Part shown: positions 35,598-43,156 of the stretch, piece after piece
Numbering within the stretch: the stretch's first letter is position 1
How the letters are laid out: every line of letters starts with the position of its first letter
From: T1Sed10-7 sp041685505
GTDB lineage: Bacteria; Actinomycetota; Nitriliruptoria; Nitriliruptorales; Nitriliruptoraceae
Direction of reading: 5' to 3'
Length of the DNA stretch: 55,656 nt
NCBI GenBank assembly: GCA_041685505.1
Contig: JAWLFQ010000007.1
Location: forward strand, 1-55,656
Program-made: the position numbers and the translations under genes
Notes under the pieces: model-generated
The model's database searches: none
What the model saw: only the letters and a program-made list of their open reading frames with translations
Told to the model about the DNA's origin: nothing

Positions 35598-36697
35598 AGG
35601 TTCCCCCTCGCTGCCTGGGCCCGCTCGATCGCCTCGAACAGCGACCGGAAGTTGCCGACGCCGAACCCGCGGGCCCCCTGGCGCTGGATGATCTCGTAGA
35701 ACACCGTGGGGCGGTCCTGGACCGGCTGGGTGAACAGCTGGAGCAGGTAGCCCTGTTCGTCACGATCGACCAGGATGCCCAGCTCGGCGAGATCCTCCCA
35801 CTGCTCCTCCACCGCGCCCACACGCTGCCGGGCATCCTCGTAGTAGGTGATGGGGACGTCGAGGAAGCGCACGCCCCGGGCCTTCAGCGCCCGGACGGTG
35901 GCGACGATGTCATCGGTGGCCAGCGCCAGGTGCTGGACGCCGGCGCCGTCGTTGGCGTCGAGGAACTCCTCGATCTGCGAGCGCTTGCGACCGATCGCCG
36001 GCTCGTTGATCGGCAACGTGACGCGTCCGTCACCGTCGCCCAGCACCTTCGACATCAGGGCGGTGTACTCCGTGGAGACGGCCTCGTCATCGAAGTGGCG
36101 CAGCTGGGAGAACCCCAGGATGCGCTCGTAGAAGCCGGACCACTCGTCCATCTCGCCACGGGGGACGTTGGCGACCACGTGGTCGATACGCGTCAGGCCG
36201 ACCGCAGGTGCGCCGGGCATCACGCCATCGTCGGTGACGGGTTCGTACCCGGGACGATGGACACCGTGGTAGCGGTCACGCTCCACCAGGGAGTGGATCG
36301 TGTCGCCGTAGACCGCGATCGCGGCGACCACCAACTCGCCCCGGGCATCCTCGAGCACGGTCGGTTCCTGCAGCGGTCTCGCGCCCCGTGCGGTGGCCAA
36401 CTCGAAGGCGCGGGCGGCGTCGGGCACCTGGAAGGCCACGTCTCGGATGGCGTCACCGTGGCGGGCGTGGTGGGCGACAGCCGGGTGGTGTGGGGTGAGG
36501 CCGGCGGTGAGGACCAGGCGGATGTCGCCCTGCTCGAGCACGTAGGAGGCGATGTCGCGCACCCCGGTCTCCGGGCCGGCGTAGCCGATCAGCCGGAACC
36601 CGAAGGCCGTGCGGTAGTAGTGCGCCGCCTGGTGGGCGTTGCCGACGAGGTACTCGATGGCGTCGTAGCCGCTGAGCTGCGGTTGCTGCCCTGACAT
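35594..36697 (-). CDS. hppD: 4-hydroxyphenylpyruvate dioxygenase
   Basis: The 367-residue non-haem iron enzyme converts 4-hydroxyphenylpyruvate to homogentisate in tyrosine degradation. It has two vicinal-oxygen-chelate halves. The iron ligands are the His of LTRIDHVVANV (about 173), the His of GVQHLALATDD (about 256) and the Glu of TVFYEIIQRQ (about 337). The C-terminal GARGFGVGNFRSLFEAIE is characteristic. ATG 36697 has AGGAGG upstream and a minus-strand TACCCT at 36720-36725. Homogentisate dioxygenase is not in the window. Confidence 0.95.
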   Translation of the reverse strand: MSGQQPQLSGYDAIEYLVGNAHQAAHYYRTAFGFRLIGYAGPETGVRDIASYVLEQGDIRLVLTAGLTPHHPAVAHHARHGDAIRDVAFQVPDAARAFELATARGARPLQEPTVLEDARGELVVAAIAVYGDTIHSLVERDRYHGVHRPGYEPVTDDGVMPGAPAVGLTRIDHVVANVPRGEMDEWSGFYERILGFSQLRHFDDEAVSTEYTALMSKVLGDGDGRVTLPINEPAIGRKRSQIEEFLDANDGAGVQHLALATDDIVATVRALKARGVRFLDVPITYYEDARQRVGAVEEQWEDLAELGILVDRDEQGYLLQLFTQPVQDRPTVFYEIIQRQGARGFGVGNFRSLFEAIERAQAARGNL

Positions 36698-36745
36698 GGC
36701 GCCTCCTGGACGACCCATCAGGGTACGGCCTCGCAGCGACCGGGC

Positions 36746-37132
36746 TCAGACCGGCGGGATCTCCCCGGGAGGCAGGTCGCTGCGACCGGCCAGGGGCGAG
36801 AGCGCGAACTCCTCCCGCCCGATCCGGAGGAACTCCACGGGCCGGTCGTCGCGCAGATGCTCCTCGACGATGCGGGGCACGTCCTCGACCGTGACACCGC
36901 CGTACCACACGTCGTCGGGGGCCACGTAGACCGCCGGGCCGACCATGCACGGCTCCAGGCAACCGCTCGCCACGACCTTGATGTCCACGAGGCCGAAGGC
37001 GCCCGTCTGCTCCCGGAACGCCTCGAACAGCGAACCGCTGCCGCGCCGGATGCACGAGGGGCGCGGATGTTGCTCCGGGCGCTCGTTGATGCACACGAAG
37101 ACGAACTTACGGGGCATCCCCGCGCGGGCCAT
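36746..37132 (-). CDS. Thioredoxin-like [2Fe-2S] ferredoxin
   Basis: The 128-residue protein has the thioredoxin-like ferredoxin pattern. Cys residues lie in FVFVCINERP (about 14), HPRPSCIRRGS (about 25), and VVASGCLEPCMVGPAVYV (about 52 and 56). It resembles the (2Fe-2S) ferredoxin domain proteins found in Aquifex and actinobacteria. ATG 37132 has GGAG five bases upstream; ATG 37117 is a shorter alternative. It lies 48 bp upstream of hppD on the same strand, so they may be co-transcribed. Confidence 0.86.
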   Translation of the reverse strand: MARAGMPRKFVFVCINERPEQHPRPSCIRRGSGSLFEAFREQTGAFGLVDIKVVASGCLEPCMVGPAVYVAPDDVWYGGVTVEDVPRIVEEHLRDDRPVEFLRIGREEFALSPLAGRSDLPPGEIPPV

Positions 37133-37285
37133 CTGCGCTCCAGTGTCCGGGTTCGGGGACGCCAACGTAGCCGGCTGTGGGGTCTGCTCCGCAGCGGATC
37201 GTCCTCTGCCGGCCATCCCGTCCTCGCACCGGTCGCGTACCACCTCCGACGATCACCCCGCAGCCCATCACCTCGAGGAACTCCC

Positions 37286-38218
37286 GTGAGCCTGCGCACC
37301 ACGGCTGCCGCCGCAGCCACCCTGTCGGAGCCGGTCGTGCTCGTCGCCGGCGAGCACCGCTTCGAGCTGCGACCCGGGGCCCCCGCGGTCATGGGCATCA
37401 TCAACACCAACCCCGGTTCCTTCTCCGACACCGAGCACCTGGCCACCACCGAGGCCCAGCTCGCCAAGGCGCTGGCGCTGGTCGAGGCAGGCGCCGACAT
37501 CATCGACGTCGGTACCGACTCCGGCGTGGCCCATGGCGAGCCGATCGATCTCGAGGTCCAGATCGCCTCTGCCCTGCCGCTGGTGCGTGCCCTGGTCGCG
37601 CGTGGTGTCCCGGTGTCGATCGACACGCCGCAGCTGCCGGTCGCCGAGGCGATGCTGGACGCGGGCGCGGCGATGATCAACGACGTGTCCGGGCTCGCGG
37701 AGCCGCGCATCGCCGCTGCCTGCGCCACGCACGGTGCGGCACTGGTGCTGCTGCACACCCGCGTTGCCCACAAGCAGGAGGCCTTCCTGTCCTTCGATGA
37801 CGTCGTCGCCGACGTCGAGCAGCTGTTCACCGAACGGATCGAGGTCGCGCGGCAGGCGGGGCTGGCGCGCGCCTCGCTCGTGCTGGATCCCGGCCTCGGC
37901 TACGCCAAGCACCCCCACGACGACGTCGAGGTCCTGCGCGCCTACCCGCGCTTCGCCGCCTACGGCCTGTCGATACTGACCGGCGCATCGCGCAAGTACT
38001 ACGCCGGGGTCATCACGGGTGCGCACCCACCCGAGCGACTGCCGGAGACCTTGGCGACGGTGGAGGCCGTCCGCCCCTACCCGGGGTTCGTACGGGTCCA
38101 CGATGTCGACGAGGTGCACCGTTACCTCGCGGTCATGGAGACCCTCGAGGGGCTGCGCGCGCTCCCCGAGGTCGACACCAGCGTCGCCCGGCTCAAGTGG
38201 GTCACGCCGGCCGGGTGA
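37286..38218 (+). CDS. folP: Dihydropteroate synthase-like protein (FolP2-type)
   Basis: The 310-residue TIM barrel aligns with dihydropteroate synthases: AVMGIINTNPGSFSDT, ADIIDVGTDSG, INDVSGL, LVLDPGLGYAK and LTGASRKYYAGV. However, key positions depart from active DHPS. The usual TPDSFSD is NPGSFSD, and the GGESTRPG loop is replaced by GTDSGVAHGEP. Mycobacterial FolP2 has similar losses and lacks proven DHPS activity. GTG 37286 has GAGGAA six bases upstream. A RibD-C reductase gene converges 9 bp away. A role in another pterin-like pathway is possible. Confidence 0.84.
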   Translation: MSLRTTAAAAATLSEPVVLVAGEHRFELRPGAPAVMGIINTNPGSFSDTEHLATTEAQLAKALALVEAGADIIDVGTDSGVAHGEPIDLEVQIASALPLVRALVARGVPVSIDTPQLPVAEAMLDAGAAMINDVSGLAEPRIAAACATHGAALVLLHTRVAHKQEAFLSFDDVVADVEQLFTERIEVARQAGLARASLVLDPGLGYAKHPHDDVEVLRAYPRFAAYGLSILTGASRKYYAGVITGAHPPERLPETLATVEAVRPYPGFVRVHDVDEVHRYLAVMETLEGLRALPEVDTSVARLKWVTPAG

Positions 38219-38227
38219 GCCCCGGGC

Positions 38228-38971
38228 TCAACGACGGCGGTACCGCAGCAGCAGGTCGCCGTCGGACTCGAAGGCGCTGACCAGCGCGAGCGGCGTGGCG
38301 ACCTCGAGCTCGCCGGCGATGATGCGGCTGGCCGGTCCCCCCACCAGCGTCGGTGCCAGGGTCAGGAAGAGCTCGTCGAGGTGGCCGCCGGCCAGCATCA
38401 CCTGGTTGAGCCGTGGTCCACCCTCACACAGCACCCGCCTGAGCCCGAGCGCCGCCAGGGTGGTCACGATCGCCTCCGCGTCGAGGTCCGCATCGGCCAC
38501 CACGTGGATCTCCGCACGATCCTCGATCGCCGTCAGGGCAGCGGCGTCGGCGCTGCGGGCGGTCAGCACCAGGGGACGCTCCGCAGGGTCGCCGAACACG
38601 GCCAGGTCGGGATCGAGGTTGCCCGACGCCGTCACGATCGCGAGCCGGGGTGCGGGACGCAGCCCCCGTGCAGCGCGGTCGGCACGGCGCGCGGACGTGC
38701 CCGTCAGGGGGACGTAGCCCTCGTCGCGCACGGTGCCGGCGCCCACCACCGAGACGTCGTTGGCAGCCCGCAGCCGGGACAGGGCGCGCAGGTCCGCGGG
38801 ACCGCCGAGGCCCCCCGAGAGCCCGTCGACGGCCACCGCCCCGTCCGCGGAGGAGACCATGCACATCGCGACGTGTGCGGGACGGCCGTCGCGGGGTTCG
38901 GCGAGGGTGAGCCCCGCGTACAGCTCGTCGAGCGTGAGCTCGGCCGGGTCGGGAAGGATGCGACGTAGCAC
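38228..38971 (-). CDS. RibD C-terminal (dihydrofolate reductase-like) domain reductase
   Basis: The 247-residue protein has the RibD C-terminal reductase fold. It includes VAMCMVSSADGAVAVDGLSGGL, LRAANDVSVVGAGTVRDEGY (NADPH-binding region), and the end motifs VLCEGGPRLNQVML and LFLTLAPTLVGG. No deaminase domain is attached. Stand-alone versions occur in actinobacteria and may act as pyrimidine or other pterin-like reductases. GTG 38971 has GAGGAG upstream. It converges with the folP-like gene, and a functional link is only suggested by position. Confidence 0.88.
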   Translation of the reverse strand: MLRRILPDPAELTLDELYAGLTLAEPRDGRPAHVAMCMVSSADGAVAVDGLSGGLGGPADLRALSRLRAANDVSVVGAGTVRDEGYVPLTGTSARRADRAARGLRPAPRLAIVTASGNLDPDLAVFGDPAERPLVLTARSADAAALTAIEDRAEIHVVADADLDAEAIVTTLAALGLRRVLCEGGPRLNQVMLAGGHLDELFLTLAPTLVGGPASRIIAGELEVATPLALVSAFESDGDLLLRYRRR

Positions 38972-39055
38972 GGCGGGCTCCTCGCTCGGGTACCGGCGTG
39001 CAGCATCCGGAGCCGTCAGGGGTCGTGGACCGCGCCGGCCCCGCGACCCCGGTGC

Positions 39056-39826
39056 TCAGGTGAGGAACTCCAGGATCGCCGCCGCGATGGCGCCCGGGTC
39101 CTCGAGCGAGGCCCAGTGGCCGACGTGGGGGAGGACCCGGACCCGGCTGACGGGGATCGAGGACTTCAGCTCCTCGGCCATCGCCAGGGGGGTCGAGCGG
39201 TCGTGGGCCCCGGTCAGGATCAGGGTGGGCTGGCCGAGTTCGTCGCGACGGATGCGGGGCGCGTCGGCCAGGGCACGGCAGGACTTCGCGTAGTTCTGGG
39301 GCTCGTTGCGCAGGAACAGCTCCCGCAGCAGCCCGACCATGCCGCCGTGGGTGGCGTGGGACTGCGGTGAGACCGCCCCCTCCAGCCACGGATCGACGAG
39401 CTGGTCCAGCCCCTCGTTCTCCACCAGCGTCGCGCGCTCGCGGTAGGCGTCCGCGGTGGGGGGCTGGAAGTAGGAGATGCCGCCGAGCAGTACCAGCTGA
39501 TCGACCGCGTCGGGGACGCTGTGGGCGAGCTGCTGGGCGACCAGCGAGCCCATCGAGTGGCCGACCACGGTCACGGCGGGTAGCTCGAGGTGGCGCAGCA
39601 GCTTCTGGACGTCCTTGGCCCACCCCTCGATCGTGAACTTGCCACGCCCCTGGCTGCGGCCGTGGCCCCGCAGGTCCATCGCCACGCAGTGGTGATGCTG
39701 CTGCATCGCCTGCATCACGCCGTGCCACACGCTGGAGGAGCCGCCCAGCCCGTGGATGAACACCACCGGCGGGCCCTCGCCGTAGCTGACGTAGTGCATC
39801 GTGTTGCCGTCGATGTCGGCGAACAT
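39056..39826 (-). CDS. Alpha/beta hydrolase
   Basis: The 256-residue enzyme has a compact alpha/beta hydrolase fold with oxyanion strand VVFIHGLGGSSSVW, DLRGHGRS, and nucleophile elbow VVGHSMGSLVAQ (about 94-98). The acid lies in LILTGAHDRSTPL and the catalytic His in LPHVGHWASLEDP. Overall it resembles 3-oxoadipate enol-lactonase and lipase-like members. ATG 39826 is preferred over TTG 39832 because GAGGAG is eight bases from the ATG. It is divergent from the SRPBCC gene. Confidence 0.88.
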   Translation of the reverse strand: MFADIDGNTMHYVSYGEGPPVVFIHGLGGSSSVWHGVMQAMQQHHHCVAMDLRGHGRSQGRGKFTIEGWAKDVQKLLRHLELPAVTVVGHSMGSLVAQQLAHSVPDAVDQLVLLGGISYFQPPTADAYRERATLVENEGLDQLVDPWLEGAVSPQSHATHGGMVGLLRELFLRNEPQNYAKSCRALADAPRIRRDELGQPTLILTGAHDRSTPLAMAEELKSSIPVSRVRVLPHVGHWASLEDPGAIAAAILEFLT

Positions 39827-39999
39827 GGTCAACGCTCCTCGAGGTCGCGCGGGCGTGGTGGTCGCAGCCGGTCGGCGCGCACGCGGACCAGGCCCGGAGG
39901 GTGCAGACTAACGGTCCGCAGGGGGCGTTCCCGCCCACCCGCGCCCGTCCTCGCCGACGGGTCGCTGCGAACCCCGCTCATCGCGACAGGAGGATGGCC

Positions 40000-40464
40000 A
40001 TGCGCCTCGAGCTCACCCAGGACGTCCGCGCGCCGCGCGCCGTGGTATGGGAGGTGCTGACCACCTGGGAGCGGCAGCCGGAGTGGATGCTGGACGCCAA
40101 GGCGGTCCACGTGCTCACCCCCCAGCGCACCGGCGAAGGCGTGACGATCCGTTGCCCCACCAACCTCATGGGCGTCACGGTGCAGGACGTGATGCGCGTG
40201 ACCGCGTGGGAGGAGCAGCGTCTGCTCGAGGTCACCCATCTGGGTCGCATCATCACCGGGTTCGGTGCCTTCGAGTTGGCCGACGACGGGCCCGAGGCCA
40301 CGACGGTCACCTGGTGGGAGGAGGTCGACCCCCCGCTGGGCGCGCTCGGGGAGTGGGGCGCCTCCACGCTGGTCCTCCCGATCCTGCGGCGCATCTTCAG
40401 CCGGAGCCTGCGCAACCTCGCGGCGTTGGCGGAGGCCGACGCGCAGGCCGCGCGCTCGAGCTGA
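40000..40464 (+). CDS. SRPBCC/START-like family protein
   Basis: The 154-residue protein shows the polyketide-cyclase-like (SRPBCC) helix-grip pattern: LTQDVRAPRAVVWEVLTTWERQPEWM at the N terminus and a C-terminal amphipathic helix RIFSRSLRNLAALAEAD. It should bind a hydrophobic ligand. Start choice matters here: AGGAGG ends directly against an ATG at 39994, which is too close, and the in-frame ATG at 40000 has six-base spacing and is preferred. It is tail-to-tail with a thioesterase gene. Confidence 0.85.
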   Translation: MRLELTQDVRAPRAVVWEVLTTWERQPEWMLDAKAVHVLTPQRTGEGVTIRCPTNLMGVTVQDVMRVTAWEEQRLLEVTHLGRIITGFGAFELADDGPEATTVTWWEEVDPPLGALGEWGASTLVLPILRRIFSRSLRNLAALAEADAQAARSS

Positions 40465-40476
40465 GCAGCTCGGACC

Positions 40477-40866
40477 TCAGCCCCGTCGGGCCGCCACCTC
40501 GGCGTCGTAGGTGGTGGCGGGCACGACACGCTGCTCGAAGGACGCCCGGGCCACGATGGTGCCACGGTGGCGGGTGAGCACCTCGCAGGTCACCCCCGAG
40601 GGGTGGACCGTGGCGACGGTGGCGGTGAGGGTCACCTCCTCGCCGGCGGCGACCGGCGCCCGGTGGAGCAGTTCGAGCCGCACACCCACCGCCACCTCGT
40701 CGGGCTCGAGGTGGGGGCGGACGAGCTGGTGGCACACCCGCTCCACGTCACTGGTCAGTGACGTGGTCGTGTAGGTGGCGGCGGCGTTGCCGTTGCCGGT
40801 GGCGGCAGCGCCCTCCACCGTCACCGTCAGGGTGGTGGTGGCGCCGCGAGGGGGTCCAGGTCGCAT
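40477..40866 (-). CDS. FlK-like hot-dog thioesterase (first copy)
   Basis: The 129-residue product resembles fluoroacetyl-CoA thioesterase-type (FlK) single hot-dog proteins. It has DVERVCHQLVRPHLEPDEVAVGVRLELLHRAPV and the strands EVTLTATVATVHPSGVTCEV and IVARASFEQRVV. Substrate is not predictable. ATG 40866 has no clear ribosome-binding site. A related gene lies 4 kb away (44846-45244). Confidence 0.76.
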   Translation of the reverse strand: MRPGPPRGATTTLTVTVEGAAATGNGNAAATYTTTSLTSDVERVCHQLVRPHLEPDEVAVGVRLELLHRAPVAAGEEVTLTATVATVHPSGVTCEVLTRHRGTIVARASFEQRVVPATTYDAEVAARRG

Positions 40867-40929
40867 GACCGCGCAGTGTCGTCGAGAGGGACCGCGGGGA
40901 CAAGTCCGACCCTGCCGGCCCTGGCCGTC

Positions 40930-41433
40930 TCACCGCTCCCGGCGCGCGCCGAGCAGGGTCTCGACCGCACGTCGCAGGGGGTTGGGGCCCTGGTCGTCGA
41001 GGTGCACGGCGGCGGCGACGGCCTCGACGTCCGCGGTCGCGGGGTCCTCGGGTGCCGCACCCGGGGGGGAGGAGGCCGCCAGCACGATGAGCGGATCGGC
41101 CATGCGGTTGTCGATGCCGTGCACCGTGTCGGCGGGTACGAGCATCGCCCCCAGCGGGTCGAGTCCCACCTCGCCGTCGTCGGTCACGAACCAGGATCGG
41201 CCACCGATGACGGTGTAGGCCGTGTCACGGTCCGCATGGTGCAGCACACCGGTGCTGGCGCCCGGCTCGATACACCACAGGTCGACGGCCAGCTGCGCGG
41301 TGGCGAACACGCGCACACAGGACGCCGGGCCCCGCCGGAAGTCGGCGTAGTCGCGCAGGTCCACGGGCCGTACGCCCGGGGTAGGCCCCGGGGGCGCCGG
41401 GGACCGTTCGCGCTCGACCGCAGGTTCGTCCAT
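40930..41433 (-). CDS. Cupin-domain protein
   Basis: The 167-residue protein has a single cupin barrel (about 40-125). Metal-ligand candidates lie in GASTGVLHHADRDTAYTVIGG, where two His and a later acidic residue line up, and in MLVPADTVHGIDN (His). ATG 41433 has no ribosome-binding site, but TACCGT on the minus strand ends eight bases upstream, so a leaderless transcript is likely. It is divergent from pepA. Its function is unknown; a dioxygenase or sugar-binding role is possible. Confidence 0.8.
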   Translation of the reverse strand: MDEPAVERERSPAPPGPTPGVRPVDLRDYADFRRGPASCVRVFATAQLAVDLWCIEPGASTGVLHHADRDTAYTVIGGRSWFVTDDGEVGLDPLGAMLVPADTVHGIDNRMADPLIVLAASSPPGAAPEDPATADVEAVAAAVHLDDQGPNPLRRAVETLLGARRER

Positions 41434-41441
41434 GGGGTGTG

Positions 41442-41447
41442 ACGGTA
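41442..41447 (-). promoter_or_regulatory. -10 element of a probable leaderless cupin promoter
   Basis: Minus-strand TACCGT lies eight bases before ATG 41433, with no purine-rich site between. It is the third case in this window, after the SirB1-like gene and ispH, of a -10-like hexamer directly in front of a start codon. Confidence 0.5.
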
Positions 41448-41527
41448 CTGCAGCACCCTGGTGGAGCGCCGCACGGGCCGAGGCCCGGCAGGCGTTAGGC
41501 TCGCGGGCGCACCCCAAGGAGGACCCC

Positions 41528-43030
41528 GTGCCCGTCGTTGACGTCGTCAGTGCACCGCTCGAGGCCAGCGCCGCCGATCTGGTGGCCATCGGCGCCTTCG
41601 CGCCCACATCGGGGGAGCGCACAGATCCGCCGGAGCTCAGCGCCCCGGCCGCGGCCCTGGCTGACGCTGCGGGGGTGGACCTGACCGCGGAGTTGGCCGC
41701 CGCCGGCTACGACCCGGCGGTGGGCAGCACCCTCAGGGTCCCCACGCGCGGCAGCCTGCCGGCCGCCACCCTGTTGGTCGTGGGGCTCGGCGCCGCCGAG
41801 GGTGCCACGGCCGCGACCCTGCGGACCGCGGCCGCCGCGGCGGCCGCGGCGGCCGAGCGCGTGGAGACGCTCACCCTGGCGCTCGCCGACGCCATCGACG
41901 ATCTGCCGCCGGCGGTCGGGATCCAGGCGGTCGCCGAGGGAGCGCTCCTCGGCAGCTACCGCTTCGGTGACTACCGCTCCGAGCAGCGGCCATCGACGCT
42001 GTCCACCGTCGGCATCCAGGCCGTCGGTGACCTCGATGCGGCGCGCGGTGCGGTGGCGGTGGCGCGGGTGACCGCCGCCGCCCAGTGCCTGGTGCGCGAC
42101 CTGGTCAACACCCCGCCCCAGGACAAGCGACCGCCGGTGCTGGCGGAGCGCGCCGTGGCCGAGGTCGCCGGGCTCCCCGTCGAGACCCGCGTGCTCGACG
42201 ATCAGGCGCTGGTCGAGGGTGGCTACGGGGCGCTGCTCGGGGTGGGGCAGGGCTCCGAGGCACCGCCGCGGTTGGTGGAGCTCAGCTACGCCCCGGCGGG
42301 TGCCAGCCGCCACGTGGCCGTGGTCGGCAAGGGCATCACCTTCGACACCGGTGGGCTCTCGCTCAAGTCCAACGACGCGATGATGACCATGAAGCTCGAC
42401 ATGGCGGGGGCCGCCACGGCGCTCGCGGTGGTCAAGGCCGCGGCGCAGCTCGAGCTGCCGGTGGCGGTCACCGCGGTGCTGGCGCTGGCGGAGAACATGC
42501 CCTCGGGCACGGCCACACGGGTCAGTGACGTGCTGACCGCCAAGGACGGGACCACCATCGAGGTGACCAACACCGATGCGGAGGGCCGGTTGGTACTGGC
42601 CGATGCCCTGGTCCACACCGGCGAGCTCGAACCCGACGCCATCATCGACGTCGCGACGCTGACCGGCGCTGCGACGGTGGCGCTGGGGGACCGGATCGGT
42701 GTGCTCATGGCCAGCGATGATCCGCTGGCCGACGGTCTGCTGTCCGCGGGCACCACGGCGGGCGAGCCACTGTGGCGCCTGCCGCTGGCCACCGCGGAGT
42801 ACGGCGATCGGCTCGAGGGCGCCATCGCCGACGTGCGCAACACCGCGGGCCGGGCAGCGGGCACGATCTACGCCGGGCTGTTCCTGCACCGCTTCGTCCC
42901 CGAGGGCACACCCTGGGCCCATCTCGACATCGCCGGGACCGCCTGGACCGACGAGGCCCGCGGTGAGCTGTCCAAGGGCGGTACGGGTATCCCGGCCCGC
43001 ACCCTGCTCGCCTGGCTCCGGACGCAGTGA
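41528..43030 (+). CDS. pepA: Leucyl aminopeptidase (M17)
   Basis: The 500-residue cytosolic dizinc aminopeptidase removes N-terminal residues. The M17 active site is intact: VVGKGITFDTGGLSLK (Lys and Asp ligands, about 262-277), KLDMAGAATAL and NTDAEGRLVLADAL (about 345-358). The N-terminal macro-like domain contains a run of Ala from GCC/GCG repeats near 41828-41860. GTG 41528 has AAGGAGG upstream. TAGGCT at 41496-41501 is the -10 candidate. Confidence 0.96.
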   Translation: MPVVDVVSAPLEASAADLVAIGAFAPTSGERTDPPELSAPAAALADAAGVDLTAELAAAGYDPAVGSTLRVPTRGSLPAATLLVVGLGAAEGATAATLRTAAAAAAAAAERVETLTLALADAIDDLPPAVGIQAVAEGALLGSYRFGDYRSEQRPSTLSTVGIQAVGDLDAARGAVAVARVTAAAQCLVRDLVNTPPQDKRPPVLAERAVAEVAGLPVETRVLDDQALVEGGYGALLGVGQGSEAPPRLVELSYAPAGASRHVAVVGKGITFDTGGLSLKSNDAMMTMKLDMAGAATALAVVKAAAQLELPVAVTAVLALAENMPSGTATRVSDVLTAKDGTTIEVTNTDAEGRLVLADALVHTGELEPDAIIDVATLTGAATVALGDRIGVLMASDDPLADGLLSAGTTAGEPLWRLPLATAEYGDRLEGAIADVRNTAGRAAGTIYAGLFLHRFVPEGTPWAHLDIAGTAWTDEARGELSKGGTGIPARTLLAWLRTQ

Positions 43031-43084
43031 GCCCACCGGGCGCACACGCCCCCGCACGCACGGGGTGTGCTCGCGTCCCACGTG

Positions 43085-43113
43085 CGGCGTCGGTCCCCAC
43101 GTGACCGACGCCG
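43085..43113 (+). terminator. Terminator after pepA
   Basis: CGGCGTCGGT and ACCGACGCCG form a perfect 10-bp stem with a 9-nt loop, 55 bp past the pepA stop, and TGTCGTGCGTCT follows. A weaker bulged stem (GCACAC/GTGTGC) lies just before it. Confidence 0.6.
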
Positions 43114-43156
43114 TGTCGTGCGTCTACGGTGTCGATCCGACGCCGGGGAGGGCGCG

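Noticed and set aside
41828..41860. GCC/GCG-rich run in pepA as a possible microsatellite
   Set aside because: It encodes an Ala-rich helix in frame within pepA and is imperfect. It is compositional rather than a distinct repeat element.
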